A stretch of DNA of 64,000 nt from Roseivirga sp. 4D4 (GCF_001747095.1 NZ_MDGP01000001.1:3269001-3333000); one strand, 5' to 3'; shown: positions 41,878 to 50,593, counted from the first letter of the stretch. Program-made: numbers and translations. Notes: generated by a model from the letters alone, not told the origin.

Positions 41878-42410
41878 AATTCCTTATGAGCGTTCCAGCG
41901 AGATCCATCATGTTTTAGTAACCAGAATGAGTTGACCTCAAACACTTTGTTGAAGGATCGGTCTTGAAATTCATTCCAAGCCTTCGCAAAATCATCCTTT
42001 TTCAAATCTCTAAAGGCCACCGTCATGTGCGGGTGATAACCGCGATTATGCGTTGCATTGAAAAGATTCATATGTCGCTTGGCAAAGCCAGCCAGTCGCT
42101 TTTGAAAATCGATTAGTTCCTGACTCTCTTGATTCTTAATGAAGATGGTTTTTGGGGCGAATGCTCCATAGCCATCAAGTTTTAATTCAAACTTAACCTC
42201 TTTAGTTGCTTGAGCAAGTAAATTGATCAGTTTGCTTTCTTTTTTCTCTTTCCAAAGAAAGGGCATGTGCAATGTGATATGGGCCGGAGACCTCAAGGCG
42301 CCCTTACTATTGTAAGTATCCCGAAAGTATTCCTTGACTTTCTGAATTTCTGACTGAAGGGGTTCAGGGGGGATTAAAGCAAGGAAGTATCTCGATTCGG
42401 CAGCTTTCAC
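41862..42410 (-). CDS. 2'-5' RNA ligase-like (2H phosphoesterase) protein
   Basis: A 182-residue cytoplasmic protein with the two HxT motifs of the 2H family: His 44-Ile-Thr 46 in SPAHITLHMPF and His 128-Met-Thr 130 in HPHMTVAFRD, the signature of LigT/ThpR-type cyclic phosphodiesterases. Such enzymes hydrolyse 2',3'-cyclic phosphates or ligate tRNA halves in vitro. There is no RtcB or tRNA-repair gene nearby. Expression is divergent from a lipoprotein gene, and its 3' end runs 16 bp into the convergent YceI gene. Confidence 0.85.
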   Translation of the reverse strand: MKAAESRYFLALIPPEPLQSEIQKVKEYFRDTYNSKGALRSPAHITLHMPFLWKEKKESKLINLLAQATKEVKFELKLDGYGAFAPKTIFIKNQESQELIDFQKRLAGFAKRHMNLFNATHNRGYHPHMTVAFRDLKKDDFAKAWNEFQDRSFNKVFEVNSFWLLKHDGSRWNAHKEFQFSL

Positions 42411-42585
42411 AGCTGAATCTAATCATTATTCCATATATCCTCTGGCGTTCGAGTTCCGACTATTCAATGACAAAATATTATCAAGATCAGTCAGTCCCAC
42501 CAATACAACATTCCTTTTTTGCCAAGAACAATCTCCTAATTTTGGCATGCCTTTTGAAAATGGACTCGCATACCAAAACAAAGTC

Positions 42586-43089
42586 ATGAAATTTTTTAAG
42601 CCCTTCTTCATTTTTTCTTCACTTCTCATTTTGATTGTCTCTTGTGGCAAAGACGAAGACCAAGAAGCTCCTGATCCATTTACTTTTTCTGAAACTCAGT
42701 TACTCCAAATGCATAATGGAGATCAAAAGGTCTGGCACATCACTGAATTTTATGAGGATTATGAAGAAGGTATAAAGAGTGATTTAGAAGCATGTCTATT
42801 GGATGAAACTTATACTTTTCTATCAACAGAAAGAGAAGTCTTGGTAGAGCATGGTCAGACCTCTTGTTATTGGACAGATCCTGAAGTTCAGTTTGGAGGT
42901 GCCGTTTACACATATTATCCGGAATCTGGAGATCTCTTTTTAGATTTTTCAATTGCCGAAGGCAAGGGCACTTCTACCAGTGCTACTCTTTGGATACTAA
43001 GGCTTATCGAATTGACGCCAAATCGTATGGTTTTTGCCAATGGCGTTCCTGAAAATAGGCAGAGAGCGGTGGTTTTTGAAGTCAATTAA
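42586..43089 (+). CDS. Predicted lipoprotein, unknown family
   Basis: A 167-residue predicted lipoprotein with signal sequence MKFFKPFFIFSSLLILIVSC and a lipid-attachment Cys at 20. The mature part is acidic and beta-rich, with the opening GDQKVWHITEFYEDYEEG and a conserved-looking Cys pair (ACLLDETY, TSCYW). The length and the WHITEFY... stretch suggest a lipocalin-like domain of the kind found in many Bacteroidota lipoproteins, but I cannot name it. The ATG at 42586 was chosen over an upstream in-frame start because it opens a clean type II signal peptide. Function unknown. Confidence 0.65.
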   Translation: MKFFKPFFIFSSLLILIVSCGKDEDQEAPDPFTFSETQLLQMHNGDQKVWHITEFYEDYEEGIKSDLEACLLDETYTFLSTEREVLVEHGQTSCYWTDPEVQFGGAVYTYYPESGDLFLDFSIAEGKGTSTSATLWILRLIELTPNRMVFANGVPENRQRAVVFEVN

Positions 43090-43167
43090 CCCTGCCTGAC
43101 CCCTGCATAATATCATGTTGTTTCTGGAGGTGAATTCCTGTAAATTCCGCCTTCTTAAAATTCACTC

Positions 43168-45699
43168 ATGATGAAAAAGCTCTTAACAGCATCACTCATT
43201 TTTATTCTTGCTGCCTCTGTATCATTTGCACAGCAACTCAAAAGCCCAGATGAATTCCTAGGCTACGAACTGGGTACCAGGTTCACCCCTCACTACAAAG
43301 TAGTAGACTATTACCAGTATGTGGCAGGTGAAATGAGCAACGTTAAGACACATCAATATGGGCAAACCAATGAGCTCAGACCGCTAATCGCGAATCTAGT
43401 CTCTTCTCAAGAAAACATAGACAATTGGGACCAAATTCGTACGGATAACCTTAAACGTATTGGTATGATGGAGGGAGATCCTGTTGGAGGAAAAATCGGT
43501 ATAGTTTGGTTGAGTTATAACGTCCATGGCAACGAAGCTAATTCTACCGAAACGGCCATGAAGACTCTTTATGAACTTGTTCAACCTGGGAATGCCAAAT
43601 CCAAAGAATGGTTAAAAAACACAGTAGTCATATTAGATCCTTGTATCAACCCTGACGGAAGGGATCGCTATTCTAACTGGATCAACCAAGTAGCTGGTAC
43701 TTCGCCAAATCCTAGCCGTGACGCTGTTGAACACCGAGAGCCATGGCCAGGAGGGAGAGCCAATCACTACCTTTTTGACCTCAATAGAGACTGGGCATGG
43801 CAAAAGCAAGTAGAGTCTCAACAACGTATGAAGCTTTATAATATGGTTATGCCTCATATACATGTAGATTTCCATGAGCAAGGAAGCAACAGTCCATATT
43901 ACTTTGCACCAGCGGCAGAACCTGTTCATGAGCAGGTAACTCAGTGGCAAAGAGACTTTCAGGAAATGATCGGAAGAAACCATGCCAAATACTTCGATGA
44001 GAATGGCTGGCTTTTCTTTACCAAAGAGAGTTTTGATATCCTTTATCCAAGTTATGGTGATTCTTACCCAATGTATAATGGTGCGATTGGGATGACCTAT
44101 GAGCAGGCAAGCAGTGACCTGGCCATTCTTACCGATGAAGGCGATACCTTAAAATTGCAAGACGCCATCGCTCACCATTATACTACGGGAATGTCTACCG
44201 TAGAAGTAGCATCGGTCAATTCAGAAAAAATGGTGGACGAGTTTACAGCTTACTTTAATACAGCCGTAAACAGCCCCAAAGCGAAATACAAGACTTACGT
44301 GATTAGAGGCACCAACCACCCAGATAAGTTGGCTCAGTTGAAAGACTTTCTTGACAGACATAGTATTCAATATGGTACTGGCAGTACGAGAAAAGCGGTT
44401 TCGGCATTCGATTACACTTCGGGTGAAACGAAAAACATGACCATTCAAAATGGTGACATTGTCATTTCTGCCTATCAGCCAAAGGCCGTTTTGGTACAGG
44501 CTTTCTTTGAACCAAACACTTATACCAGTACCAATAATACGTACGATATAACCGCTTGGGCGACTCCTTATATGTTAGGCTTAAATGCTTTTGCTACCGA
44601 AGTAAAAGTGGATGTTAGTGCGGCTGATATATCTATTCAAGGCCCTGAAGTGATCCTTAACAATTCCACGCCTCCGGCTTATCTGGCCAAGTGGGAAACG
44701 CTAGAGGATGCCAAGTTCTTAGCTGAGTTACTCAAGCATGATATTAAACTGCGCTATGCTGTTGAAAGCTTTAATGTGGCTGGTAGAGAATTTAAGCCCG
44801 GGACTTTGATAATCACGCGCAAAGGAAATCAGCGCATGAAAGAGCGTTTTGATGAGGTTGTCAAAGCCTCCGCTGTCAAGTTCAACCGTAGTCTTTATAC
44901 CACACCGACTACCTTTGTGGATGCCGGAAAGGACTTTGGGTCTAATAATGTTCCTTTTATTCAAAAGCCAAAAATACTCGCTCTTCGGGGTGACGGTGTT
45001 TCTTCTCTTGGCTTTGGTGAATTCTGGTATTTCATGGAGCAAGAACTAAACTACCCAATCACTATGGTGGATACCGATGACTTCAGATCGATTGACCTTG
45101 ACAACTATAACGTGATTGTAATGCCTTCCGGATCTTACGGTAGAGTGCTCAACGAAAGTGGAATGAATAGCTTGAAATCTTGGGTTCGTAGTGGAGGAAA
45201 GGTTATCGCATTAGACCGTGCCATTAATAGTTTTGCAGGCAAAGATGGCTTTCAGTTAAAAAGAAACGATGAAGACAGTAAGCCTGCTAAAAAGACCGCT
45301 GAAGAAAAAGAGAAAGATGCTTTGACTTCCTATGCCGATCGTGGAAGCAAATTTGACGATTTCAGATTGCCAGGTGCCATTTTCAAGCTCAAGGTTGACA
45401 ATACTCATCCTATGGGTTTTGGATACCCTGATCACTACTTCACCATCAAGACCAATGGCTCAAGACTAGCCTACTTACCCAATGGTTGGAACGTGGGCAT
45501 CATTGAAAGTGAGGCTTCACATGTAGCGGGAGTAGCAGGTAAAAAAGCTAAAGAGCAATTAGCAAAATCCATGGTATACGGGGTTGAAAATATGGGTAGA
45601 GGTGCCATGGTTTATATGGCTGACAACCCACTTTTCAGGGCTTTCTGGGAAAACGGAAAAATGTTCGTGGCCAATGCCTTATTTATGGTTGGGCAATAG
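43168..45699 (+). CDS. Secreted M14 family zinc carboxypeptidase
   Basis: An 843-residue protein with a signal peptide (1-21, ...SVSFAQ). The M14 domain (about 30-380) carries the zinc ligands His 120 and Glu 123 in YNVHGNEANSTE and His 236 in HVDFHEQG, with LDPCINPDGRDRYSNW and a later YEQASSD acid-base region. A C-terminal region (about 600-730) looks like a glutamine-amidotransferase-like Rossmann fold (ILALRGDGVSSLGFGEFWYF, NVIVMPSGSYGRVL), the usual arrangement for this long Bacteroidota subfamily. It probably trims peptides in the periplasm or outside the cell. It starts at a Met-Met pair and ends at a strong terminator. Confidence 0.93.
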   Translation: MMKKLLTASLIFILAASVSFAQQLKSPDEFLGYELGTRFTPHYKVVDYYQYVAGEMSNVKTHQYGQTNELRPLIANLVSSQENIDNWDQIRTDNLKRIGMMEGDPVGGKIGIVWLSYNVHGNEANSTETAMKTLYELVQPGNAKSKEWLKNTVVILDPCINPDGRDRYSNWINQVAGTSPNPSRDAVEHREPWPGGRANHYLFDLNRDWAWQKQVESQQRMKLYNMVMPHIHVDFHEQGSNSPYYFAPAAEPVHEQVTQWQRDFQEMIGRNHAKYFDENGWLFFTKESFDILYPSYGDSYPMYNGAIGMTYEQASSDLAILTDEGDTLKLQDAIAHHYTTGMSTVEVASVNSEKMVDEFTAYFNTAVNSPKAKYKTYVIRGTNHPDKLAQLKDFLDRHSIQYGTGSTRKAVSAFDYTSGETKNMTIQNGDIVISAYQPKAVLVQAFFEPNTYTSTNNTYDITAWATPYMLGLNAFATEVKVDVSAADISIQGPEVILNNSTPPAYLAKWETLEDAKFLAELLKHDIKLRYAVESFNVAGREFKPGTLIITRKGNQRMKERFDEVVKASAVKFNRSLYTTPTTFVDAGKDFGSNNVPFIQKPKILALRGDGVSSLGFGEFWYFMEQELNYPITMVDTDDFRSIDLDNYNVIVMPSGSYGRVLNESGMNSLKSWVRSGGKVIALDRAINSFAGKDGFQLKRNDEDSKPAKKTAEEKEKDALTSYADRGSKFDDFRLPGAIFKLKVDNTHPMGFGYPDHYFTIKTNGSRLAYLPNGWNVGIIESEASHVAGVAGKKAKEQLAKSMVYGVENMGRGAMVYMADNPLFRAFWENGKMFVANALFMVGQ

Positions 45700-45719
45700 T
45701 ACGTGCTAAGAGATGAAAA

Positions 45720-45755
45720 GGTGGTTTAAGAGTACTTCTTAAACCACCTTTTTTT
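45720..45755 (+). terminator. Strong intrinsic terminator after the M14 gene
   Basis: GGTGGTTTAAGA (45720-45731) pairs perfectly with TCTTAAACCACC (45737-45748) over 12 bp with a 5-base loop, followed by seven T (45749-45755). It overlaps the stop codon of the convergent EF-Tu-like gene (45754-45756). Confidence 0.9.
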
Positions 45756-46191
45756 ATTTATAGGTTTTAAGTATCAAGCCTGTTCCGATTTTCTTACCCA
45801 GTTCTTGAATCTCAAAGGATATACCTTTCTTGATCTTTATCTTTTTTCGAAGCCTTACAGCAACTACTCCGGTATCTCCAGCTCGGAAAATATTTACTCC
45901 TTTTGGCAATCGAATTCTACCTTTGCTCTTCGATTCTCCGATAACAAAGTCTACCTCAAAACTACCATAGAACGGTATTTTTCTACCTCCGTCTGCCTTA
46001 GCAGTCAGTTTGATATTGGCTTTGAACTCATCTGAGACGATTACAGTATCAGAATCACTCCAATTAGCTATCTCACTGTCAAATGTAGGTTGAGGTAAGG
46101 GTAGGTTGGCCCTAGCGGAATATTTCGTTGAAAGAATAATGCCGAAGAGGGCAATCGCAAGCGTTGATAAAAAACTCCGTTTTATGGTCAT
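45754..46191 (-). CDS. Exported protein with EF-Tu domain-3-like fold
   Basis: A 145-residue protein. Residues 1-28 form a hydrophobic signal or anchor (FLSTLAIALFGIILSTKYSARA). From residue 55 the sequence follows EF-Tu domain 3: FKANIKLTAKADGGRKIPF (EF-Tu has GGRHTPF-type), GRIRLPKGVNIFRAGDTGVVAVRLRKKIKI (EF-Tu LPEG-x-MVMPGDN-x4-V-x-L), and KGISFEIQELGKKIGTGLIL (EF-Tu GLRFAIREGGRTVGAGVV). GGR is at 68-70 and IGTG at 135-138. There is no GTPase domain. Domain-3-only homologues exist in bacteria, but an N-terminal export signal is odd. Function unknown. Confidence 0.7.
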   Translation of the reverse strand: MTIKRSFLSTLAIALFGIILSTKYSARANLPLPQPTFDSEIANWSDSDTVIVSDEFKANIKLTAKADGGRKIPFYGSFEVDFVIGESKSKGRIRLPKGVNIFRAGDTGVVAVRLRKKIKIKKGISFEIQELGKKIGTGLILKTYK

Positions 46192-46366
46192 AGCACATCA
46201 TGAATTAAAGCACACGATCCAATGAACAGCCAATGGATGCATGGGTATTTCACAATGTTCTGGTGGGATTGAATTAACGACTAGAGATCAGCCGCTCACT
46301 TAATTTATGGCTAATTATGGCTATAACCAAACACAGCTTCAATTCTAGCCAGGGCCAAGGATATCT

Positions 46367-48253
46367 TCAGAGCCTCTCTTTTTCTTTAACAACAGCAGCT
46401 AAGGCCTTTCTTGTAAGGTCACAGAATTCAGAGATTATGCCATTTTCGGTCTCTTGTTCTAAAACCTTATCATATAAAGATTTTCGATTGGCAATCAACT
46501 GCTCATTTCCTAAGTAGCTTATGCTAGGGTTAATCTTGTGCAAGACCTTTCGAAGTTGCTCTTGATTATTTTCGCTTTCGGCCTTCTTTAGGTTAGACAA
46601 TTCGACAGGCAACGTCTCTAGTATTGTATTTAAGATTTCTTTCATCAAGGCCTTATCGCCACTCGTTGAAGCTTCAAGGTTGTCCAAGTTGATCGCTACT
46701 TCGGTTTCCTCGGCCATGAGAATATCCATAAGGCTATTGGTCGCAATAGGCTTTTTAAGGTAGTGACTACCATAGATTTCATTCAGCTCCTTTGTGGGGA
46801 CGTCATCACCCGATAAGAAGATCACTTTGGTAAATTGATTAGGCCCTTTAGTGGCTCTTAAACCCTTTATAGCAGAAATCATATTTCCGTCTGGCAGGTT
46901 TACATCTGAAACTATAAAATCGTATGTCTGCTTTTGTATCTCATTATTAAAGGCCTCCACAGTTTCTGAAAATGTTGCCTGGATTTCTGCCTCAGATACA
47001 ATCCCTTTTAATAGCACGAGGCCAATCTCATCATCCTCCACAAAAAGTACTTTCAAATGACCTAAGTCGGGCAAAACTGAGTTGACCTCACTAACTACGT
47101 CCCGTTCAGACATCTGAAATTCTAACTCAAAGCTCATGGAAGTCCCGACTCCTTTTTGGCTTTCAATTTTCAGCGCTCCTCCCATTAATCCAATCAGCTG
47201 CTGAGCAATACCTAATCCAAGTCCCGTTCCACCATACTTCACATGGTCTTGTCCATCTGCCTGAGCATAAGGCTCCAGGATCTGCTTGACATCTGCTTCA
47301 GACATTCCCTTTCCTGTATCAGTAATTGTAAAGCCAAGCTTGTGCCCAAGCTCGGAGGAGTTCACATTGATGGACAGACTCACACTACCTCTTTCGGTAA
47401 ACTTAAGTGCATTTCCCAACAGGTTGTAAATCACTTGTGAAAGCCTCACCTCATCGCCCTCGATCATTATTGGAATTGCAGTATCAAGGTGGGTATCTAA
47501 AACCACTCCTTTCTCAGAGGCACCCACTTCAAAGCCCTTTAAAATACGGCCGAGCATTTGCCGCAGGTCGAAGGCATCAGAAGTCAATCTAAACTTGCCT
47601 GCCTCTATCTTGGAAAGGTCCAGCACATCATTGATAATGGCATTCAGATGATTTGAAGTTGCCTTGAGCGCGGTAAGATATTCATGGTCTCTGAGACCCT
47701 TTGTAGATTTTAAAAGATCAATGAGTCCTGAAATACTATTCAGTGGGGTTCGCATTTCATGACTGACCTCTGCAAAAAACTGCTCTTTGAATTTTTGTAT
47801 GCGCTGCAATTCATCATTCTTATAATTCAGCAACTCTTTTTCCATTTCCAGATACTTGCGCTGAATTTCTAGAAACTCTTCATTGATTGCGGACTCATTA
47901 CGTTCTTGCTGAACTTGTGCGATTTGGGCCTTGTCCTTACTCCGGTCTTGTATAATCCACTGAATTCGGATATTATCGGTCTTTACAAACTCCATGGCAA
48001 AGAGTCCCTCAGTCCCTTCATTCCACTCTATCGCTTCAAAAGTGAGCCTTTCCCCAAGGGGCAAACCTGGGAAAACTTCTTCTATACTCTTGAGAAAATC
48101 GAACTGGTCAAAAACCGATCGTTTGGTCTCCACACTGAACAGCGTATTACAAGTATCTATGACCTCTCCGTTGGTATGGAAAATAACTACCTGAGAGATG
48201 GGAGCAATCAGCTGTAATTTGATTCGGTCAATGTTTGAAATGTGATCGTACAT
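46367..48253 (-). CDS. Soluble hybrid histidine kinase (PAS-like, HisKA, HATPase, REC, Hpt)
   Basis: A 628-residue protein without membrane helices. Layout: an N-terminal PAS-like domain (about 10-105), a coiled coil (110-158), HisKA with His 165 in FAEVSHEMRTPLNSISGL, HATPase (270-380) with N box NLLGNALKFTE and G boxes DTGKGMSE and GGTGLGLGIA, a receiver (400-510) with Asp 450 in FIVSDVNLP and Lys 500/501, and an Hpt domain (about 525-610) with His 572 in KVLHKINPS. It is a full phosphorelay in one chain, ready to pass phosphate to an unlinked regulator. It is the last gene of the operon with the GTPase, whose stop it overlaps by 1 bp. Confidence 0.92.
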   Translation of the reverse strand: MYDHISNIDRIKLQLIAPISQVVIFHTNGEVIDTCNTLFSVETKRSVFDQFDFLKSIEEVFPGLPLGERLTFEAIEWNEGTEGLFAMEFVKTDNIRIQWIIQDRSKDKAQIAQVQQERNESAINEEFLEIQRKYLEMEKELLNYKNDELQRIQKFKEQFFAEVSHEMRTPLNSISGLIDLLKSTKGLRDHEYLTALKATSNHLNAIINDVLDLSKIEAGKFRLTSDAFDLRQMLGRILKGFEVGASEKGVVLDTHLDTAIPIMIEGDEVRLSQVIYNLLGNALKFTERGSVSLSINVNSSELGHKLGFTITDTGKGMSEADVKQILEPYAQADGQDHVKYGGTGLGLGIAQQLIGLMGGALKIESQKGVGTSMSFELEFQMSERDVVSEVNSVLPDLGHLKVLFVEDDEIGLVLLKGIVSEAEIQATFSETVEAFNNEIQKQTYDFIVSDVNLPDGNMISAIKGLRATKGPNQFTKVIFLSGDDVPTKELNEIYGSHYLKKPIATNSLMDILMAEETEVAINLDNLEASTSGDKALMKEILNTILETLPVELSNLKKAESENNQEQLRKVLHKINPSISYLGNEQLIANRKSLYDKVLEQETENGIISEFCDLTRKALAAVVKEKERL

Positions 48254-48738
48254 TAGACCATTTTTTCAGCGAGTTGTTTGAACGCCTCTTCCACATGAAG
48301 GCCTGTCTTAGCACTTGTTTCAAAAACTCCCTGGACCGGCAATCGAGACAGAATCATTCCCCGTTCCTCATCATTTACCAAATCCATCTTATTCGCTAAA
48401 ACCTGCACAGGAATTCCTGGTATGACGTCATTAAGGGATTCGAGCTCTGCTTGCAAGTTTTCAAAAGTGGAGGGTCTGCTGATATCGAAGACATAGAGTG
48501 CTCCATGAGCACCCAACTTATAGCTTGCGGGTATCTTTTGCTGACTGTCCTCGCCAGCGATATCCCAAATAATCATGGTTACATCCATGTCACCCACCTT
48601 GACAATCTTTTTGTCAATTTTAACTCCGATGGTGGTGATATACTGATCTGAAAATTTCTGATGGACGAAACGTTGAACAAGGGATGATTTGCCAACGCCA
48701 AAATGTCCAATGAGTATTACTTTCTTACTCACTGACAT
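48253..48738 (-). CDS. Ras/Rab-like small GTPase
   Basis: A 161-residue single-domain GTPase. G1 is GHFGVGKSS (11-19), G2 threonine 35/36 in YITTIGVK, G3 is WDIAGED (58-64), G4 is NKMD (116-119) and G5 is TSAK (141-144). The order and WD-x-AG motif resemble eukaryotic Rab/Ras and bacterial MglA/Rup-type proteins. The Gln after the G3 glycine (Ras Gln 61) is Glu 63, so intrinsic hydrolysis may be low and depend on a partner. There is no C-terminal prenylation Cys. The ATG at 48738 lies 14 bp inside the end of the upstream gene, so the two are translationally coupled. Confidence 0.92.
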   Translation of the reverse strand: MSVSKKVILIGHFGVGKSSLVQRFVHQKFSDQYITTIGVKIDKKIVKVGDMDVTMIIWDIAGEDSQQKIPASYKLGAHGALYVFDISRPSTFENLQAELESLNDVIPGIPVQVLANKMDLVNDEERGMILSRLPVQGVFETSAKTGLHVEEAFKQLAEKMV

Positions 48739-49567
48739 CGTCAAAAGCATTAAAGTGCTCTTCTAAGCCCGAAGAGATCAGGTCTTGTGATGCTTCAGCT
48801 TCATCACCTTCTTTGGCCTTAACAAGCACTTTTTCTGCAAAAGTTAAGAGCTGATCATCCAGTTTATCTTTGAAAGTGGAGCTCATTCCTCCAGAGCAAA
48901 CGACAGAGATAAAGAATGACTTAAAGTTTTTAATGATCACTTTATAGTTCTCATAATCGATGCTCTCCAGCTCTTGCGCATCGGCAGAAAAGGCATCTTC
49001 AACAAAGGCCTTGATGGCAGTAAGCATACCGGCTACCATATCCCCATCCAGTGATCCTTTTTTAGAGTAGCTGCCAATCAGTAGACCTGAATTTCTTTCG
49101 ATTACAAATATCTCCTCAATCTTAGGTTCTATCAGGTTGGATAAAACCATGTCTTTTTGTGGTGTTCCTGAAATCCAGGCTTTGATGCGCAGCTTCCAGC
49201 CTTCCCATGAAAAAGCCAGTTCCATTTGAGCATCTACTTTTTCAGAAAGCTTCTCGATTTCGGAAGTGATGTACTTCTTGATCATTCTACCAATGATCGG
49301 GTAGAGGACCTCCACAACCTCATCTTGAGATTCTTTGATCTGTCTTTTGATCGACTCTGTGATTTGAGGACCGAATAAGCCAGAGAAGTTCTTTTTAAGT
49401 GCACCTTCCTGATCGGTGAGAATAGGGTTTATGCGCTCTTCCAGCTGCTCTTTCTCGTTGAGTTGCCGGTCTAGTTCTTCTAATTTTTGAGCAAGTTCGT
49501 TTCTGTCCTCCCGGTCTTGTTCCAGGAGGATTTCCTTCAGTTTCTCAAAACCAACGGCCTTGCTCAT
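48725..49567 (-). CDS. Roadblock/longin-like protein, probable GTPase partner
   Basis: A 280-residue cytoplasmic protein. It has an N-terminal coiled coil (about 10-45, QDREDRNELAQKLEELDRQL), a helical middle, then a domain at about 135-245 (IEPKIEEIFVIERNSGLLIGSYSKKGSLDGDMVAGMLTAIKAFVEDAF ... YKVIIKNFKSFFISVVCSGG) resembling roadblock/LC7 or longin folds, which act as GAPs or GEFs for Ras-like and MglA GTPases. The GTPase follows with a 14-bp overlap. I infer it regulates that GTPase. Family assignment rests on the pattern I-x-E-I-F-V-I-x-R-x-S-G-L-L-I. Confidence 0.65.
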   Translation of the reverse strand: MSKAVGFEKLKEILLEQDREDRNELAQKLEELDRQLNEKEQLEERINPILTDQEGALKKNFSGLFGPQITESIKRQIKESQDEVVEVLYPIIGRMIKKYITSEIEKLSEKVDAQMELAFSWEGWKLRIKAWISGTPQKDMVLSNLIEPKIEEIFVIERNSGLLIGSYSKKGSLDGDMVAGMLTAIKAFVEDAFSADAQELESIDYENYKVIIKNFKSFFISVVCSGGMSSTFKDKLDDQLLTFAEKVLVKAKEGDEAEASQDLISSGLEEHFNAFDDVSE

Positions 49568-49576
49568 TCGAAAGGT

Positions 49577-49963
49577 CTATTCTGCGATTTGTTTACCCAT
49601 TTCTTGAAGCATAGTGCCCAAGAGTTTCCGGTTAACTTTTTTCTCGTCCAAATCTGCCACCGAATCATCCATATCAGCCCTAAGCTGAGTGACTTTCTTA
49701 TTCATGTCACTGCGCAGGTCAGAAATCTCGTTCGTCAATGTCTCTTTGGTCTGATTAATCAGCTTATTGAGGGCATCACGGGTATCGTTGATTTCATTCT
49801 CAACATCAGTACGTGTCTTTTTTATGAGTGCCTTAATCTCATTGAATTCTGAGTCGTACTGCTGCATGTTGTCTCCAAAAATCAGCTGTTTTACTGCTTC
49901 AATTTTTGGATCTACACCTGCTACGGCTTCTTCAGGTGCTTTCTCTTCTTTCTTCTTTGCCAT
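49577..49963 (-). CDS. Small coiled-coil protein
   Basis: A 128-residue hydrophilic protein with Ala/Lys/Glu-rich start (MAKKKEEKAPEEAVAGVD) and a continuous coiled coil from about 35 to 110 (EFNEIKALIKKTRTDVENEINDTRDALNKLINQTKETLTN...). The repeated Asn/Asp/Leu heptads recall SNARE- or apolipoprotein-like bundles but I would not push that. No family is recognised. It is 3 bp downstream of the peptidoglycan-binding gene and 9 bp upstream of the roadblock-like gene, so it belongs to the same operon and probably scaffolds it. Its middle position suggests a link between the membrane-facing protein and the GTPase module. Confidence 0.7.
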   Translation of the reverse strand: MAKKKEEKAPEEAVAGVDPKIEAVKQLIFGDNMQQYDSEFNEIKALIKKTRTDVENEINDTRDALNKLINQTKETLTNEISDLRSDMNKKVTQLRADMDDSVADLDEKKVNRKLLGTMLQEMGKQIAE

Positions 49964-49966
49964 GAT

Positions 49967-50593
49967 CTATTTTAATAATGCTTTTAAAGTCTCTTTATCC
50001 ACTTGACCAGAAGGGTACAAACCGTTTTCTGTCTGAAATACCCTTAATCTGTATCTGGTAATTGTATTGAAAATGCCGTCCACGGGTATACTATCACCTT
50101 TGGCATTGAGCATGCGCTGCAGTTCCATGGCCTCCTGACCATTTGAACCTATCGTAAGCCCGAGCAGGTGCTCTTTTTCCATAAACTCGATGTCTTCAGG
50201 TGTTATCCCTTTCTCCAGCATCTTAATCTCGTCATTGCTATAGCCTTGCTTTTTCAAATCGGCTGACTTCACAAGCCTGTTCTCTAATATTCTGGCGCTA
50301 GCGCGAAGCAACTCATAGTAATCCGTTGCCTGAGATGACTCAAAATTATCCTTCTCCATGAGCCTGACATCAATACCATCATTGAACCATAATGAACGGG
50401 CATAGGATCCCACTTCTAGTGCTGTCTTATAGTAGTCCTTTACTACTAGCTGATCATAGTAGTCTTTATCGATAGCTTCCGAAATTGGATAATCATATGC
50501 GGATGGAGGGTTAAACCTTCTGTCTTTGAGATATTGAACCGCGATGTAGGAAATGACCCCCAGGAGGATCACTATAGTCAGGAGGCGTTTCAT
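49967..50593 (-). CDS. Membrane-anchored peptidoglycan-binding protein
   Basis: A 208-residue protein with one N-terminal helix (about 3-20, LLTIVILLGVISYIAVQYL), a helical middle, and a C-terminal PG_binding_1 domain at about 143-207 (LGLTIGSNGQEAMELQRMLNAKGDSIPVDGIFNTITRYRLRVFQTENGLYPSGQVDKETLKALL). The anchor and domain place the C-terminus in the periplasm at the cell wall. It is the first gene of a five-gene minus-strand operon; the genes follow with spacings of 3 bp, 9 bp and overlaps. A region of 145 bp lies upstream, holding the promoter and the terminator of the preceding gene. Confidence 0.8.
   Translation of the reverse strand: MKRLLTIVILLGVISYIAVQYLKDRRFNPPSAYDYPISEAIDKDYYDQLVVKDYYKTALEVGSYARSLWFNDGIDVRLMEKDNFESSQATDYYELLRASARILENRLVKSADLKKQGYSNDEIKMLEKGITPEDIEFMEKEHLLGLTIGSNGQEAMELQRMLNAKGDSIPVDGIFNTITRYRLRVFQTENGLYPSGQVDKETLKALLK

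Noticed and set aside
48725..48738. Possible frameshift between the roadblock-like protein and GTPase
   Set aside because: The 14-bp overlap contains a proper ATG, and both proteins have complete domains; it is translational coupling.
46367..50593. MglA/MglB gliding-polarity module
   Set aside because: The GTPase and roadblock-like pair recall MglAB, but the GTPase is closer to Rab/Ras in G3, and the 280-residue partner is much longer than MglB; no gliding genes are nearby.
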